Below the pieces are notes generated by a model, which was given only the letters and a program-made list of their open reading frames with translations, was not told where the DNA came from and ran no database searches. Below are positions 17,822 to 26,639 of a DNA stretch of 64,000 bases, piece by piece (the stretch's first letter is position 1; every line of letters begins with the position of its first letter). The DNA is from Gemmatimonadota bacterium. Lineage in GTDB: Bacteria; JAAXHH01. Location of the stretch: contig VXMB01000001.1 of the NCBI GenBank assembly GCA_009841265.1, positions 124,001 through 188,000 of the forward strand, given 5' to 3'. A program made the translations under genes and the position numbers.

Positions 17822-18622
17822 TTAATCCGCAGGCTGTTCGTTGATGCCCCAGTCGTAGTGCAGGTAATCCACGTCCACGTCTTTGCGCTTCAGCAGCGCG
17901 CGGGCCGCGTCATCGGGCACGTAGGGGGCGATGTAATCCAGGACTTCCCGCTGGTTCTTGCCGAAGTCGTCCTTGTACCAGTCCATGATCGGCGAAAGCC
18001 AGACGGTATTGTCCTCCGGATCGGCTCGGAACTTACTGGGATCGGCGAAAAAGACAAGGGTATTCGCCTTCATCTGCCGTTCCACGTCATCCGCGGTAAA
18101 CGCTTCGGTCATGAGCGGCGGGCATCCTATGGAGGCGCACACGAGGGCGAAATGGACCAGGGGCTCGTCCATCTTGCGCAGGATGTTGTGTTCGATGTCG
18201 TCCAGCGAGTATTCCCTGCCCTGGATCTCGATCTTGTAATCCTTCCAGATGCTGTACCCGAGCACGCTGACGTGATCCCTGATGCTGCTGGTGGGATAGA
18301 AGTGCAGCATCCCGCGGATCGTGAGCGCGTTGTAAGTATTGATCCAGTAGGCGAAGATCTCGTTCCGGTCCTTCAGCCCGGCGGGGTCCACGCCCTTGAT
18401 CATCTCCAGGTAGCCGTCCAGCGTGCCCACGTCGCGGGCCTTCCAGGTCCGGTAGTCGATCATGCCCCGGTCGTCGACGTACTTCTTCAGCAGACCGTCG
18501 TACACGGAGTGATCCACCATACCAGCTCCCTGCGCTTCGGCCATTCCAGTATACAGGACTGCCGTCAGTGCAACGGTCATCATGGTTTTCCAAGGCCTTG
18601 AATCCATACGTCTTATACGCAT
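17822..18622 (-). CDS. DUF547-domain secreted protein
   Basis: A 266-aa protein with a signal peptide (hydrophobic MMTVALTAVLYTGMAEAQG) and the DUF547 domain: YAYWINTYNALTIR-like FAYWINTYNALTIRGML, then HFALVCASIGCPPL and FRADPEDNTVWLSPIMDWY. DUF547 is thought to have a papain-like fold, with the Cys of the CASxGCP motif as a possible catalytic residue; the activity is unproven. The start at 18622 gives a plausible signal sequence; a Met at 18607 is an alternative. It diverges from the TlpA-like gene and may share an operon with the VTT protein. Confidence 0.85.
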   Translation of the reverse strand: MRIRRMDSRPWKTMMTVALTAVLYTGMAEAQGAGMVDHSVYDGLLKKYVDDRGMIDYRTWKARDVGTLDGYLEMIKGVDPAGLKDRNEIFAYWINTYNALTIRGMLHFYPTSSIRDHVSVLGYSIWKDYKIEIQGREYSLDDIEHNILRKMDEPLVHFALVCASIGCPPLMTEAFTADDVERQMKANTLVFFADPSKFRADPEDNTVWLSPIMDWYKDDFGKNQREVLDYIAPYVPDDAARALLKRKDVDVDYLHYDWGINEQPAD

Positions 18623-18643
18623 CGCTCGTGTCCCCTATTTCCC

Positions 18644-18672
18644 TTGCCCTGCATGGGATTTCCTGCTATATT
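18644..18672 (+). promoter_or_regulatory. sigma70-type promoter for the TlpA-like gene
   Basis: TTGCCC (18644-18649), 17-base spacer, TATATT (18667-18672), about 60 bases before the ATG at 18733. Spacing is ideal and both boxes are close to consensus. It lies in the only gap between two divergent genes. Not experimentally supported. Confidence 0.5.
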
Positions 18673-18732
18673 TCATTGAAATCCGCAAACGTTTCACGCA
18701 CCGGATTCACCCTTCCCAGGCGGTAAACAACC

Positions 18733-19299
18733 ATGGAAACGAAATCCCGCGCCAGCATAATCTACGTCCTCGCCGCGATCCTGATACTGGCCGGCCTGAT
18801 CTCCGCCATCGTGGGCGAAATGAGATCGCCTGAAGTGGCTGTCGTGTATGATGCGGATGGCGCCGTATCTTCGAATCCCTACTCGGTCGACCTGGATATT
18901 ACCCTGGCGGACCTCGACGAGAACGAAGTGACCATCGGCAAGCTTGAAGAACCGGTCCGGATCATCAATTTCTGGGCCACCTGGTGCGGTCCCTGTGTCG
19001 CCGAGATTCCCGAATTCCAGGCCTTCCATGAAGAATACGGAGACCAGGGGGTCAAGGTCATCGGCATCGCCCTCGACGAGCAAGGCGCTGAAATCGTCCG
19101 GCCCTTCGTCGAGGAAAACAACATGACTTACCTGACGCTCATCGATACCGCAGGGAAATCTGCCTCGAGTTTCGGCGGCGTCTACGCCATCCCGACCACC
19201 TTCATTGTCGACCAGGACGGCATGGTACACAAGAAACACGTTGGCCTGATGTCCTACGAGAACCTGGAATCCGCCGTACTGCCCCTGCTGGCGAACTAG
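18733..19299 (+). CDS. TlpA/ResA-like membrane-anchored thioredoxin
   Basis: A 188-aa periplasmic thiol-disulfide oxidoreductase anchored by one N-terminal membrane segment (about residues 8-29; no lipobox Cys). The thioredoxin-like domain contains the active site FWATWCGPCVAEIPEFQAF and the cis-Pro region YAIPTTFIVDQDG. Such proteins reduce cytochrome c apoproteins or other periplasmic disulfides. No cytochrome c maturation genes are nearby, so the partner is unknown. Confidence 0.9.
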   Translation: METKSRASIIYVLAAILILAGLISAIVGEMRSPEVAVVYDADGAVSSNPYSVDLDITLADLDENEVTIGKLEEPVRIINFWATWCGPCVAEIPEFQAFHEEYGDQGVKVIGIALDEQGAEIVRPFVEENNMTYLTLIDTAGKSASSFGGVYAIPTTFIVDQDGMVHKKHVGLMSYENLESAVLPLLAN

Positions 19300-19412
19300 G
19301 TCGCGTTCGACCGCGGGACGCCGGCAATACCTCCGTAGGATATCGGAACTCCGGCTCCGTCACGCCGGCCTTCTCCCGAACTCGATCCGAAGTTGCGCGA
19401 CACGCTCCGAAT

Positions 19413-20003
19413 CTAAGGCCCCGTGCCGTGCAGTCTCCCAAGCGTCTCCGCCAGGTTACGTCCCAATCCCTCCACCGCCGCGTGGCGCTTCTCGTCTTTC
19501 AATCGCCCGTCTTCCACGAACGCGCCGTGCGCGCCCGGTAGCGCCACCTGGTCCGGCAGGACCATCACGTGGATGTTGCTCAGGATCGATCGCACGTGCA
19601 CGAGTCCGCGAAGGCCGCCCAGCGACCCCGGCGACGCGCTCATCAGTGCGGCCGTCTTGTTCCGGAAGACCGCCAGCCTCTCCTCTCCCGGCACGGGCCT
19701 CGATGCCCAGTCGATCGTGTTCTTCAGGAGGGGCGTAATGGAACTGTTGTATTCCGGGGCGGCGATCAGCAGGCCCTGGCTGGCCATCATCAGCGCCTTG
19801 AAGCGGACCGCGTTCTCCGGTAGCCCTTCCTTTTCTTCCAGGTCGCCGTCGTACAGCGGCATGGAATAGTCGCGCAGGTCGACCAGGTTGACCTCGGCCC
19901 CGGCTTCCTCCGCGCCGCGCGCCGCGATTTCGACCAGTTTCCGATTGAAAGACCCGGTCCGTGCACTGCCGGCGAACGCGAGTATCCTGGGCACATAGCT
20001 CAT
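19413..20003 (-). CDS. NADPH-dependent FMN reductase
   Basis: A 196-aa flavodoxin-fold reductase. The phosphate-binding loop for FMN is ILAFAGSARTGSFNRKLV at residues 7-24. The family motif AAPEYNSSITPLLKNTIDW follows at about 80-98. It is expected to reduce flavin, quinone or chromate-type substrates with NAD(P)H, using bound FMN. The length is typical. It faces away from mutS with only about 130 bases between the starts. Confidence 0.9.
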   Translation of the reverse strand: MSYVPRILAFAGSARTGSFNRKLVEIAARGAEEAGAEVNLVDLRDYSMPLYDGDLEEKEGLPENAVRFKALMMASQGLLIAAPEYNSSITPLLKNTIDWASRPVPGEERLAVFRNKTAALMSASPGSLGGLRGLVHVRSILSNIHVMVLPDQVALPGAHGAFVEDGRLKDEKRHAAVEGLGRNLAETLGRLHGTGP

Positions 20004-20131
20004 ACTGAATAGTCGCGTTTCAGGCCCCGAAAGTCAAGGGCGGATTGAACGCCCGGCGGCAGTGCTCCCATCGGCCGTTACACCCCATCCCGCAAGGCTT
20101 TATTCAGCCGGTTTCGCGAAGGAGAAACACC

Positions 20132-22966
20132 TTGACGCAAGGGCCTGGCATGGCTATCGTTCAAACATCTCAAACGCTACTTCCGCTCGCCCAAACGCAC
20201 GCCCAAAACCCCATCCCGCCCATGCCCCGATCCAAAGGAACGCTGACCCCCGCCATGGCGCAATACGCCAGGATGAAGGATCAGCACAAGGATGCGATTC
20301 TCTTCTTCCGCATGGGGGATTTCTACGAGACCTTCGACGACGACGCCAAGCTGGTCTCCCGCGTCCTGGGCATCACGCTGACCGCCCGCAATTCCGGTAC
20401 CGGCGGCGCGGAGAAGACGCCGTTGGCCGGCGTGCCCTACCACGCGGTAGAAAAGTACATCGCCGAACTCGTGGGATCGGGTTACAAGGTGGCCGTCTGC
20501 GAACAGGTCGAAGACCCGAAGAAGGCCCGCGGCGTGGTCAAGCGGGACGTAGTGGAGGTCGTCACGCCGGGGACGACCATGCTGGCGCAGACCCTCGATC
20601 CCGTCGAGAACAACTACATGGTCGCCCTCGCCTTCGACGGGGACGCCTACGGCCTGGCCTTTCTGGACCTGTCCACGGGCGAGTTCCGGACCGCGGAACT
20701 AAGCGAGGACGACCTGCTCAGCGAGTTGAGCCGCCTCGACCCCGCCGAGGCGATCGTGTCCTACGACCGGGCAGAGCAGGCCGAGGCGCTCCTCAAACCT
20801 CGTTTCCCCGACATCGCCATCAGCCGGCTCGAGGAGTGGGCTTTCGTCTACGACCAGGCGCATCAGTCCCTGCTCGATCATTTCGAGGTACTGACGCTCA
20901 AGGGTTTCGGATGTGATGAAATGACCGCCGGTGTCTGCGCGGCGGGCGGCATGCTGGTCTACCTGCGGGAGACCCAGAAGAACCGCCTGGCCCACCTGAA
21001 GACGATGGCGCGCCATGATGTCGCCGACGCGATGCTGATGGATTCGGCGACGCAGCGCAACCTGGAGCTGATCACCTCGCTGCGGGACGGCGGCCGCGAG
21101 GGGACGCTCCTTTCCGTGATGGACCGTACGTACACGCCCATGGGCGCCCGTTACATGCGCCAGGCCATCACCCGGCCGCTGGTATCCGTAGAGGCCGTCC
21201 TGGCCCGCCAGGAAGCGGTGGGCGAACTCCACGGGGAACACGGGGCACGGGACGAATTCGCCGGCCTGCTCAAGTCGATGGGGGACATGGAACGGCTGGC
21301 CGCCCGCGTCGGGTCGGAGCGCGCCAATGCCCGCGACCTGATCGCGCTGAAGGCCGCCCTGCACGTGATCCCGGTCATCAAGGAGAAGCTCGCTGACCTG
21401 AAGGCCGGGTTGTCCGCGGGTCTCCGGGACGGGCTGCAGGAGCTCAGGCCCCTGGCGGAGAAACTCGAGCGGGCCCTGGTGGACGATCCGCCCCTCTCGC
21501 TGACGGAGGGCGGGCTCATCCGCGCGGGATACAACGAGGAGCTCGACGACCTGCGCGTGATCAGTTCGGGTGGAAAGCGCTGGATCGCCGAACTGCAGCA
21601 GAAGGAACGCGAGCGCACCGGGATCCAGTCCCTCAAGGTGGATTACAACCGCGTCTTCGGCTACTATATCGAGGTCACGAAACCGAACCTGCACCGGCTG
21701 GAAGGCGAGTACATCCGCAAGCAGACCATGCGCAACGCGGAGCGGTTCATCACGCCGGAACTGAAAGAGTACGAAGAGAAGATCCTGGGCGCCGAGGAGA
21801 AGATCGGCGAACTGGAATACACGCTTTTCCTCGAACTGCGGGAGGAAGTGGCCGCGAGCCTGGGCGAGATCCAGGGCAACGCCCGGGCGATCGCGCAGCT
21901 GGACTTCCTGACCGCACTGGCGGAACTGGCCGTCCGGAACGACTACGTGGCCCCGGAAATCGTGGACGGTCCGGTCCTGGAAATCGACGACGGCCGCCAC
22001 CCGGTGGTGGAACAACTGCTGCAGGGCGAGGCCTTCGTGCCCAACGACACGCAGCTCGACAACCGGACGAAACAGATCGCCCTGATCACGGGGCCGAACA
22101 TGGCGGGCAAGAGCACCTATCTCCGCCAGGTGGGCCTCATCGTCCTCATGGCCCAGATCGGTTCCTTCGTCCCGGCGCGCTCCGCGAAGATCGGCATCGT
22201 GGACCGCATCTTCACCCGCGTGGGCGCCTCCGACAACCTGGCCCGGGGCGAGAGCACCTTCCTCGTCGAGATGAACGAGACCGCGAACATCCTCAACAAC
22301 GCGACGCCGAAAAGCCTCGTCCTCCTCGACGAGATCGGCCGGGGCACGAGCACCTTCGACGGCCTGAGCATCGCCTGGGCGGTCACGGAATTTCTCCACA
22401 ACACGCCGGAACGGGCGGCCAAGACCCTCTTCGCCACACACTATCACGAGCTGATCGAACTGGCGTCGAGCCTCGACCGCATCGCCAACTACAACGTGGC
22501 CATCCGGGAACAGGAAGACCAGATCGTTTTCCTGCGGAAAGTGATGCCCGGAGGAAGCGACCGGAGCTACGGGATCCAGGTGGCGCGCATGGCCGGTCTG
22601 CCGCGCAGCGTGGTCGAACGGGCCCGGGTCATCCTGGCCGACCTGGAGGGCGAGGATCTGTCTGCGGACGGTGTGGACGGATCGGGCGGGCCGAGCGGTG
22701 TGGAAGGACTGGCTGGACCGGACGGTGCGGACGGATCGGACGGCGCGGTTGTTGCGGGCGGTGTGGGCGTGGCGGGCCCACCGCGCCACGGTCGGCCGAA
22801 GGTCGAAGGCGCCGAATACCAGCTCAGCCTGTTCATGCCGACGGACCATCCGGTCGTCGAGGATATCAAGGAACTCGACCTGGACCTCATGACGCCGGTC
22901 GAAGCCATGAACGCCCTGTACCGGCTTCAGCAGAAAGCGGCTGGTCCCGATCCCGACGGGGAGTAG
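20132..22966 (+). CDS. mutS: DNA mismatch repair protein MutS
   Basis: Recognises mismatches and starts repair with MutL. I choose the TTG at 20132: AGGAG lies 7 bases upstream, while the in-frame ATGs at 20150 and 20222 lack one. That gives 944 aa. The mismatch-reading motif GDFYETF has F64 and E66. The ATPase has Walker A GPNMAGKST (654-662), then VEMNETANIL and LLDEIGRGTSTFDG. Near the C-terminus a Gly/Asp/Val-rich insertion of about 40 residues precedes a clamp-binding motif QLSLF (897-901) and the final helical dimerisation region. The insertion is unlike most MutS proteins. A Nudix gene follows after 2 bases. Confidence 0.96.
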   Translation: MTQGPGMAIVQTSQTLLPLAQTHAQNPIPPMPRSKGTLTPAMAQYARMKDQHKDAILFFRMGDFYETFDDDAKLVSRVLGITLTARNSGTGGAEKTPLAGVPYHAVEKYIAELVGSGYKVAVCEQVEDPKKARGVVKRDVVEVVTPGTTMLAQTLDPVENNYMVALAFDGDAYGLAFLDLSTGEFRTAELSEDDLLSELSRLDPAEAIVSYDRAEQAEALLKPRFPDIAISRLEEWAFVYDQAHQSLLDHFEVLTLKGFGCDEMTAGVCAAGGMLVYLRETQKNRLAHLKTMARHDVADAMLMDSATQRNLELITSLRDGGREGTLLSVMDRTYTPMGARYMRQAITRPLVSVEAVLARQEAVGELHGEHGARDEFAGLLKSMGDMERLAARVGSERANARDLIALKAALHVIPVIKEKLADLKAGLSAGLRDGLQELRPLAEKLERALVDDPPLSLTEGGLIRAGYNEELDDLRVISSGGKRWIAELQQKERERTGIQSLKVDYNRVFGYYIEVTKPNLHRLEGEYIRKQTMRNAERFITPELKEYEEKILGAEEKIGELEYTLFLELREEVAASLGEIQGNARAIAQLDFLTALAELAVRNDYVAPEIVDGPVLEIDDGRHPVVEQLLQGEAFVPNDTQLDNRTKQIALITGPNMAGKSTYLRQVGLIVLMAQIGSFVPARSAKIGIVDRIFTRVGASDNLARGESTFLVEMNETANILNNATPKSLVLLDEIGRGTSTFDGLSIAWAVTEFLHNTPERAAKTLFATHYHELIELASSLDRIANYNVAIREQEDQIVFLRKVMPGGSDRSYGIQVARMAGLPRSVVERARVILADLEGEDLSADGVDGSGGPSGVEGLAGPDGADGSDGAVVAGGVGVAGPPRHGRPKVEGAEYQLSLFMPTDHPVVEDIKELDLDLMTPVEAMNALYRLQQKAAGPDPDGE

Positions 22967-22968
22967 CC

Positions 22969-23388
22969 TTGTCCATCATCTCTTCCGCCATGCTCGTCAA
23001 TCCCGACGGCGATATCCTCGTCAACCTGCGCGACGACGATCCCCGGATCATCTTCCCGAACCGGTGGAGCCTCATCGGAGGTCACGTGGAGGAGGGCGAA
23101 AGTCCCGAAGAAGGCCTGGTGCGGGAGGTGGAGGAGGAGATCGGCTACCGGCTGGACGACTACCATCCCCTGGCGACCTTCTTCGACGGCGCGGACGTGC
23201 GGCACCTCTTTCTCGTCCCGATCGACGTCTCCATCGACGACCTGGTCCTGGGCGAAGGACAGGCCATCCGGTACATGGACCCCGCACGGGCGCTGGCCGA
23301 ACTGGATCTGTGCGTCACCGGCCGACGGTGCATAGAGGTCTACCTGCGCCACCTCGAGTTCCAGGACTACATCCGCGGGCGGGGCTGA
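22969..23388 (+). CDS. Nudix hydrolase
   Basis: A 139-aa Nudix-domain pyrophosphohydrolase. The full Nudix box is present at about residues 39-61: GGHVEEGESPEEG followed by LVREVEEEIGY, with all metal-binding Glu residues. The start is a TTG two bases after the mutS stop, preceded by GGGGAG at good spacing, so it is probably co-translated with mutS. A role in cleaning damaged nucleotides would fit the repair neighbour, but the substrate cannot be read from sequence. Confidence 0.9.
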   Translation: MSIISSAMLVNPDGDILVNLRDDDPRIIFPNRWSLIGGHVEEGESPEEGLVREVEEEIGYRLDDYHPLATFFDGADVRHLFLVPIDVSIDDLVLGEGQAIRYMDPARALAELDLCVTGRRCIEVYLRHLEFQDYIRGRG

Positions 23389-23458
23389 GTGATTGCCGCG
23401 CGGTCCTATGCGCGCCCTGATGCCCGGTCCTCCGCCGGCACCTTATGAGCCTTCCTCC

Positions 23459-26400
23459 CTACGCCTTCCGCAAACCCCATGACCTGACCATGTAGTAGAT
23501 GACCGGGATGACCACGAGGGTCAGCACCGTGGACGTTACCATGCCGCCGACCATGGGCGCGGCGATGCGCTGCATGACCTCCGAACCCGTGCCCGTGCCC
23601 CACATGATGGGCATCAGGCCGGCGATGGTGGCGGCCACCGTCATCATCTTGGGCCGCACGCGTTCAACCGCCCCGTGCATGACCACCTCGTAGAGATCCT
23701 GCCGGGTGTTGAGCGCGTCGCGGCTGACACGGTCCCGGTAGGCCTGCTTGAGATAGAGCAGCATGACGACCCCCGTCTCCGCCGCCACGCCGGCCAGGGC
23801 GATGAAGCCGACCCCCACCGCGATGCTGAAGTCGTAGTCCAGCAGGTACATCAGCCACACGCCCCCGACCAGCGCGAAGGGCAGCGACAGCATGACGATC
23901 AGGCTGTCCACGACGTTCCGGAAGTTCATGTAGAGGAGCAGTAGAATGATGGCCAGGGTGACCGGAACGACGATCTGCAGGCGCCGCTGCGCTCGTTCCA
24001 GGTACTCGTACTGCCCGCTCCAGACCATGCTGTACCCCACGGGCAGCGAGACCCGCTCCGCGATGAGCCGGCGGGCGGATTCGACGTAGGCGCCGATGTC
24101 CGTATTCGTGAGATCCACGTACACCCAGGCCGTGGGCCGGGCGTTCTCCGACTTGATGCCGGACGGTCCCTTGCGGATCCGGATGTCGGCCACCTGGCTG
24201 ATGGGGATCTGCGCCCCCGAGGGCGTGGGGATCAGGACGCGCCTCAAGTCCGAGACCTCGTCGCGCAGTTCCCGGGCGTAACGGACGTTCACCGGGTAGC
24301 GCGCCAGACCCTCCACCGTGTAAGTCACGTCCACCCCGCCCACCGCCGACATGATGATGTCCTGCACGTCGCCCACGGTCATCCCGTAGCGGGCCGCCTC
24401 GACGCGGTCGATCTCGAAGTCGAGGTAGTTGCCGCCCAGGGTCTTCTCGGGGAAGGCGCTGAGTGTGCCGGGCAGTTCCTGCAGTTCGACGGCGACCTGC
24501 TGGGCCAGGTCCGACAACACGGCCAGGTCGTCTCCCATGATCTTGATGCCGACCGGGGTCCGGATCCCGGTGGACAGCATGTCGATCCGGGTGCGGATGG
24601 GCATGGTCCACGCGTTGGTCAGCCCCGGGAACTGGATGGCGTCGTTGAGCACCTCCACGAGCCCCTCGCGGGTCATGCCCGGCCGCCATTCCTCCTCGGG
24701 CCTGAGCATGATGGTGGTCTCGATCATGGACAGCGGCGCGGGATCGGTAGCCGTGTCCGCCCTTCCCACTTTTCCGAAGACCCGGTCCACTTCCGGAAAG
24801 GAACTGATGATCCGGTCGGTTTGCTGCAGGAGTTGGCGGGCCTTGGTGATCGAAATGCCCGGGTCCGTGGTGGGCATGTAGAGCAGGTCGCCTTCGTAGA
24901 GGGGCGGCATGAACTCGGAGCCGATCCGCTGCAGGGGATACCACGTGGCCGAAAGGGCGACGACCGCGACCCCGACCGTCAGCCACCTTACACGGATTGC
25001 CGCCCGGATCACGGGCCGGTAAAGGAAGACGAGCAGCCGGTTCAAGGGGTTCCTGCGCTCCGGCAGCAGGCGGCCGCGCACCAGGTATCCCGTTACGACC
25101 GGCACGAAGGTGATGGCCAGCAGGGCGGCCGCGGCCATCGTGTAGGTCTTGGTAAAGGCCAGCGGCTTGAAGAGCCGGCCCTCCTGGGCCTGCAGAGCGA
25201 AGATCGGCGCGAAGGAGAGCGTGATGATCAGCAGAGAGTAGAATAGGGACGGCCCCACTTCCTTCGCGGCGTCGAGCACGATCTGCCAGTGGTCCTTCTT
25301 CCCGCGGTCCCGCTCCATGTGCTTGTGCGTGTTCTCGATCATGACGATGGCGGCGTCTACCAGCGTGCCGATGGCGATGGCGATCCCGCCGAGGGACATG
25401 ATGTTGGCGTTGATCCCCTGCCAGGACATGACGAGGAAAGCGGCGAGCACGCTGATCGGCAGGGTAAGGATGACCACCAGGGCCGAGCGGAAGTGGATCA
25501 GGAAGATGATGCAGACCAGGGCGACGATGAGGCTTTCAACCAGCAGCTTGTCGCTCAGATTGTCGATAGCCCGTTCGATCAGGCTCGACCGGTCATAGGC
25601 CGTGATGATCTCCACGCCCTCCGGCAGGCCCGACTTGAGCGACTCCAGCTTCTCCTCGACGTTCCGGATGACCTCCATGGCGTTTTCGCCGAACCGCATG
25701 ACGATGATGCCGCCGACGATCTCGCCCTCGCCGTCCCATTCCGCCAGTCCACGCCGCAGCTCAGGTCCCGTCGTGACCCGGGCGACCTGGTGAAGGAAGA
25801 CCGGCGTCCCGAATCCGTCGACGCCCAGGGCCACGTTCTCCAGGTCCTCTACGGACTGGATATAACCCAGCCCACGGACCATGTACTCGGACTCCGCCAT
25901 CTCCACGACCCGGCCGCCCACGTCGTTGTTGCTCCGCTGGATCGCTGTCTTGATCCGGTTGAGCGGTATGTCGTAGATCAGCAGCTTGTTGGGGTCGACC
26001 TCCACCTGGTACTGCTTGACGAACCCGCCGATGCTGGCGACCTCGGACACCCCGTTGACCGAGGTGAGTTCGTACCGGAGGAACCAGTCCTGGATGCTTC
26101 GCAGTTCCGCCAGGTTGTGCCGGTCGCTCCGGAGCACGTACTGGTAGACCCAGCCCACGCCCGTGGCGTCGGGCCCGAGCGCGGGGTTCACGCCCGGCGG
26201 CAGGCGGTCGGTCACGTAGCTCAGGTACTCCAGCACGCGGCTGCGGGCCCAGTAGAGGTCCGTGCCGTCCTCGAAGATGATGTAGACGAAGCTGAGCCCG
26301 AAGAAACTGTAGCCGCGGACCGTCTCCGCGTAGGGCACCGCGAGCATGGCCGTGGTCAGGGGATAGGTCACCTGGTCCTCCACCACCTCGGGCGCCTGGC

Positions 26401-26563
26401 CGGGATACTCGGTCAGGACGATCACCTGCACGTCCGAGAGGTCCGGGATGGCGTCGAGCGGGATCTCCACCAGGGCCACGGTCCCGCCCGCGATCAGCAG
26501 CAACGTGACCAGGATCACCAGGAACCGGTTCCTGACGGAGTATTCGATAATGCGTTGCAACAT
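23459..26563 (-). CDS. cusA: Cu(I)/Ag(I)-type heavy-metal RND efflux pump (CusA-like)
   Basis: A 1034-aa inner-membrane proton-driven pump of the heavy-metal RND family. It shows 12 membrane segments in two blocks and the family sequence GTLVDAAIVMIENTHKHMER (400-418). The three methionines that bind copper in Escherichia coli CusA (M573, M623, M672) have exact counterparts: M563 (EGDLLYMPTTDPG), M613 (APLSMIETT) and M662 (RIDMLSTGI), with the same 50 and 49 spacing. This supports monovalent copper or silver rather than zinc or cobalt. It is the last gene of a minus-strand operon after the adaptor and outer-membrane genes. Confidence 0.95.
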   Translation of the reverse strand: MLQRIIEYSVRNRFLVILVTLLLIAGGTVALVEIPLDAIPDLSDVQVIVLTEYPGQAPEVVEDQVTYPLTTAMLAVPYAETVRGYSFFGLSFVYIIFEDGTDLYWARSRVLEYLSYVTDRLPPGVNPALGPDATGVGWVYQYVLRSDRHNLAELRSIQDWFLRYELTSVNGVSEVASIGGFVKQYQVEVDPNKLLIYDIPLNRIKTAIQRSNNDVGGRVVEMAESEYMVRGLGYIQSVEDLENVALGVDGFGTPVFLHQVARVTTGPELRRGLAEWDGEGEIVGGIIVMRFGENAMEVIRNVEEKLESLKSGLPEGVEIITAYDRSSLIERAIDNLSDKLLVESLIVALVCIIFLIHFRSALVVILTLPISVLAAFLVMSWQGINANIMSLGGIAIAIGTLVDAAIVMIENTHKHMERDRGKKDHWQIVLDAAKEVGPSLFYSLLIITLSFAPIFALQAQEGRLFKPLAFTKTYTMAAAALLAITFVPVVTGYLVRGRLLPERRNPLNRLLVFLYRPVIRAAIRVRWLTVGVAVVALSATWYPLQRIGSEFMPPLYEGDLLYMPTTDPGISITKARQLLQQTDRIISSFPEVDRVFGKVGRADTATDPAPLSMIETTIMLRPEEEWRPGMTREGLVEVLNDAIQFPGLTNAWTMPIRTRIDMLSTGIRTPVGIKIMGDDLAVLSDLAQQVAVELQELPGTLSAFPEKTLGGNYLDFEIDRVEAARYGMTVGDVQDIIMSAVGGVDVTYTVEGLARYPVNVRYARELRDEVSDLRRVLIPTPSGAQIPISQVADIRIRKGPSGIKSENARPTAWVYVDLTNTDIGAYVESARRLIAERVSLPVGYSMVWSGQYEYLERAQRRLQIVVPVTLAIILLLLYMNFRNVVDSLIVMLSLPFALVGGVWLMYLLDYDFSIAVGVGFIALAGVAAETGVVMLLYLKQAYRDRVSRDALNTRQDLYEVVMHGAVERVRPKMMTVAATIAGLMPIMWGTGTGSEVMQRIAAPMVGGMVTSTVLTLVVIPVIYYMVRSWGLRKA

Positions 26564-26639
26564 GATGGATTCCTTTAAATTCCGGTCGGGCAGAAAGTTC
26601 CAGACGGTATGGGCAGGCCGGTCGACCCGGCCGCCCCGG

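Noticed and set aside
20699..22849. 716-codon minus frame opposite mutS
   Set aside because: Antisense shadow of a clearly conserved gene; His/Val/Asp-biased composition without motifs.
23664..24986. 440-codon minus frame within cusA
   Set aside because: Alternate-frame shadow of the conserved pump gene.
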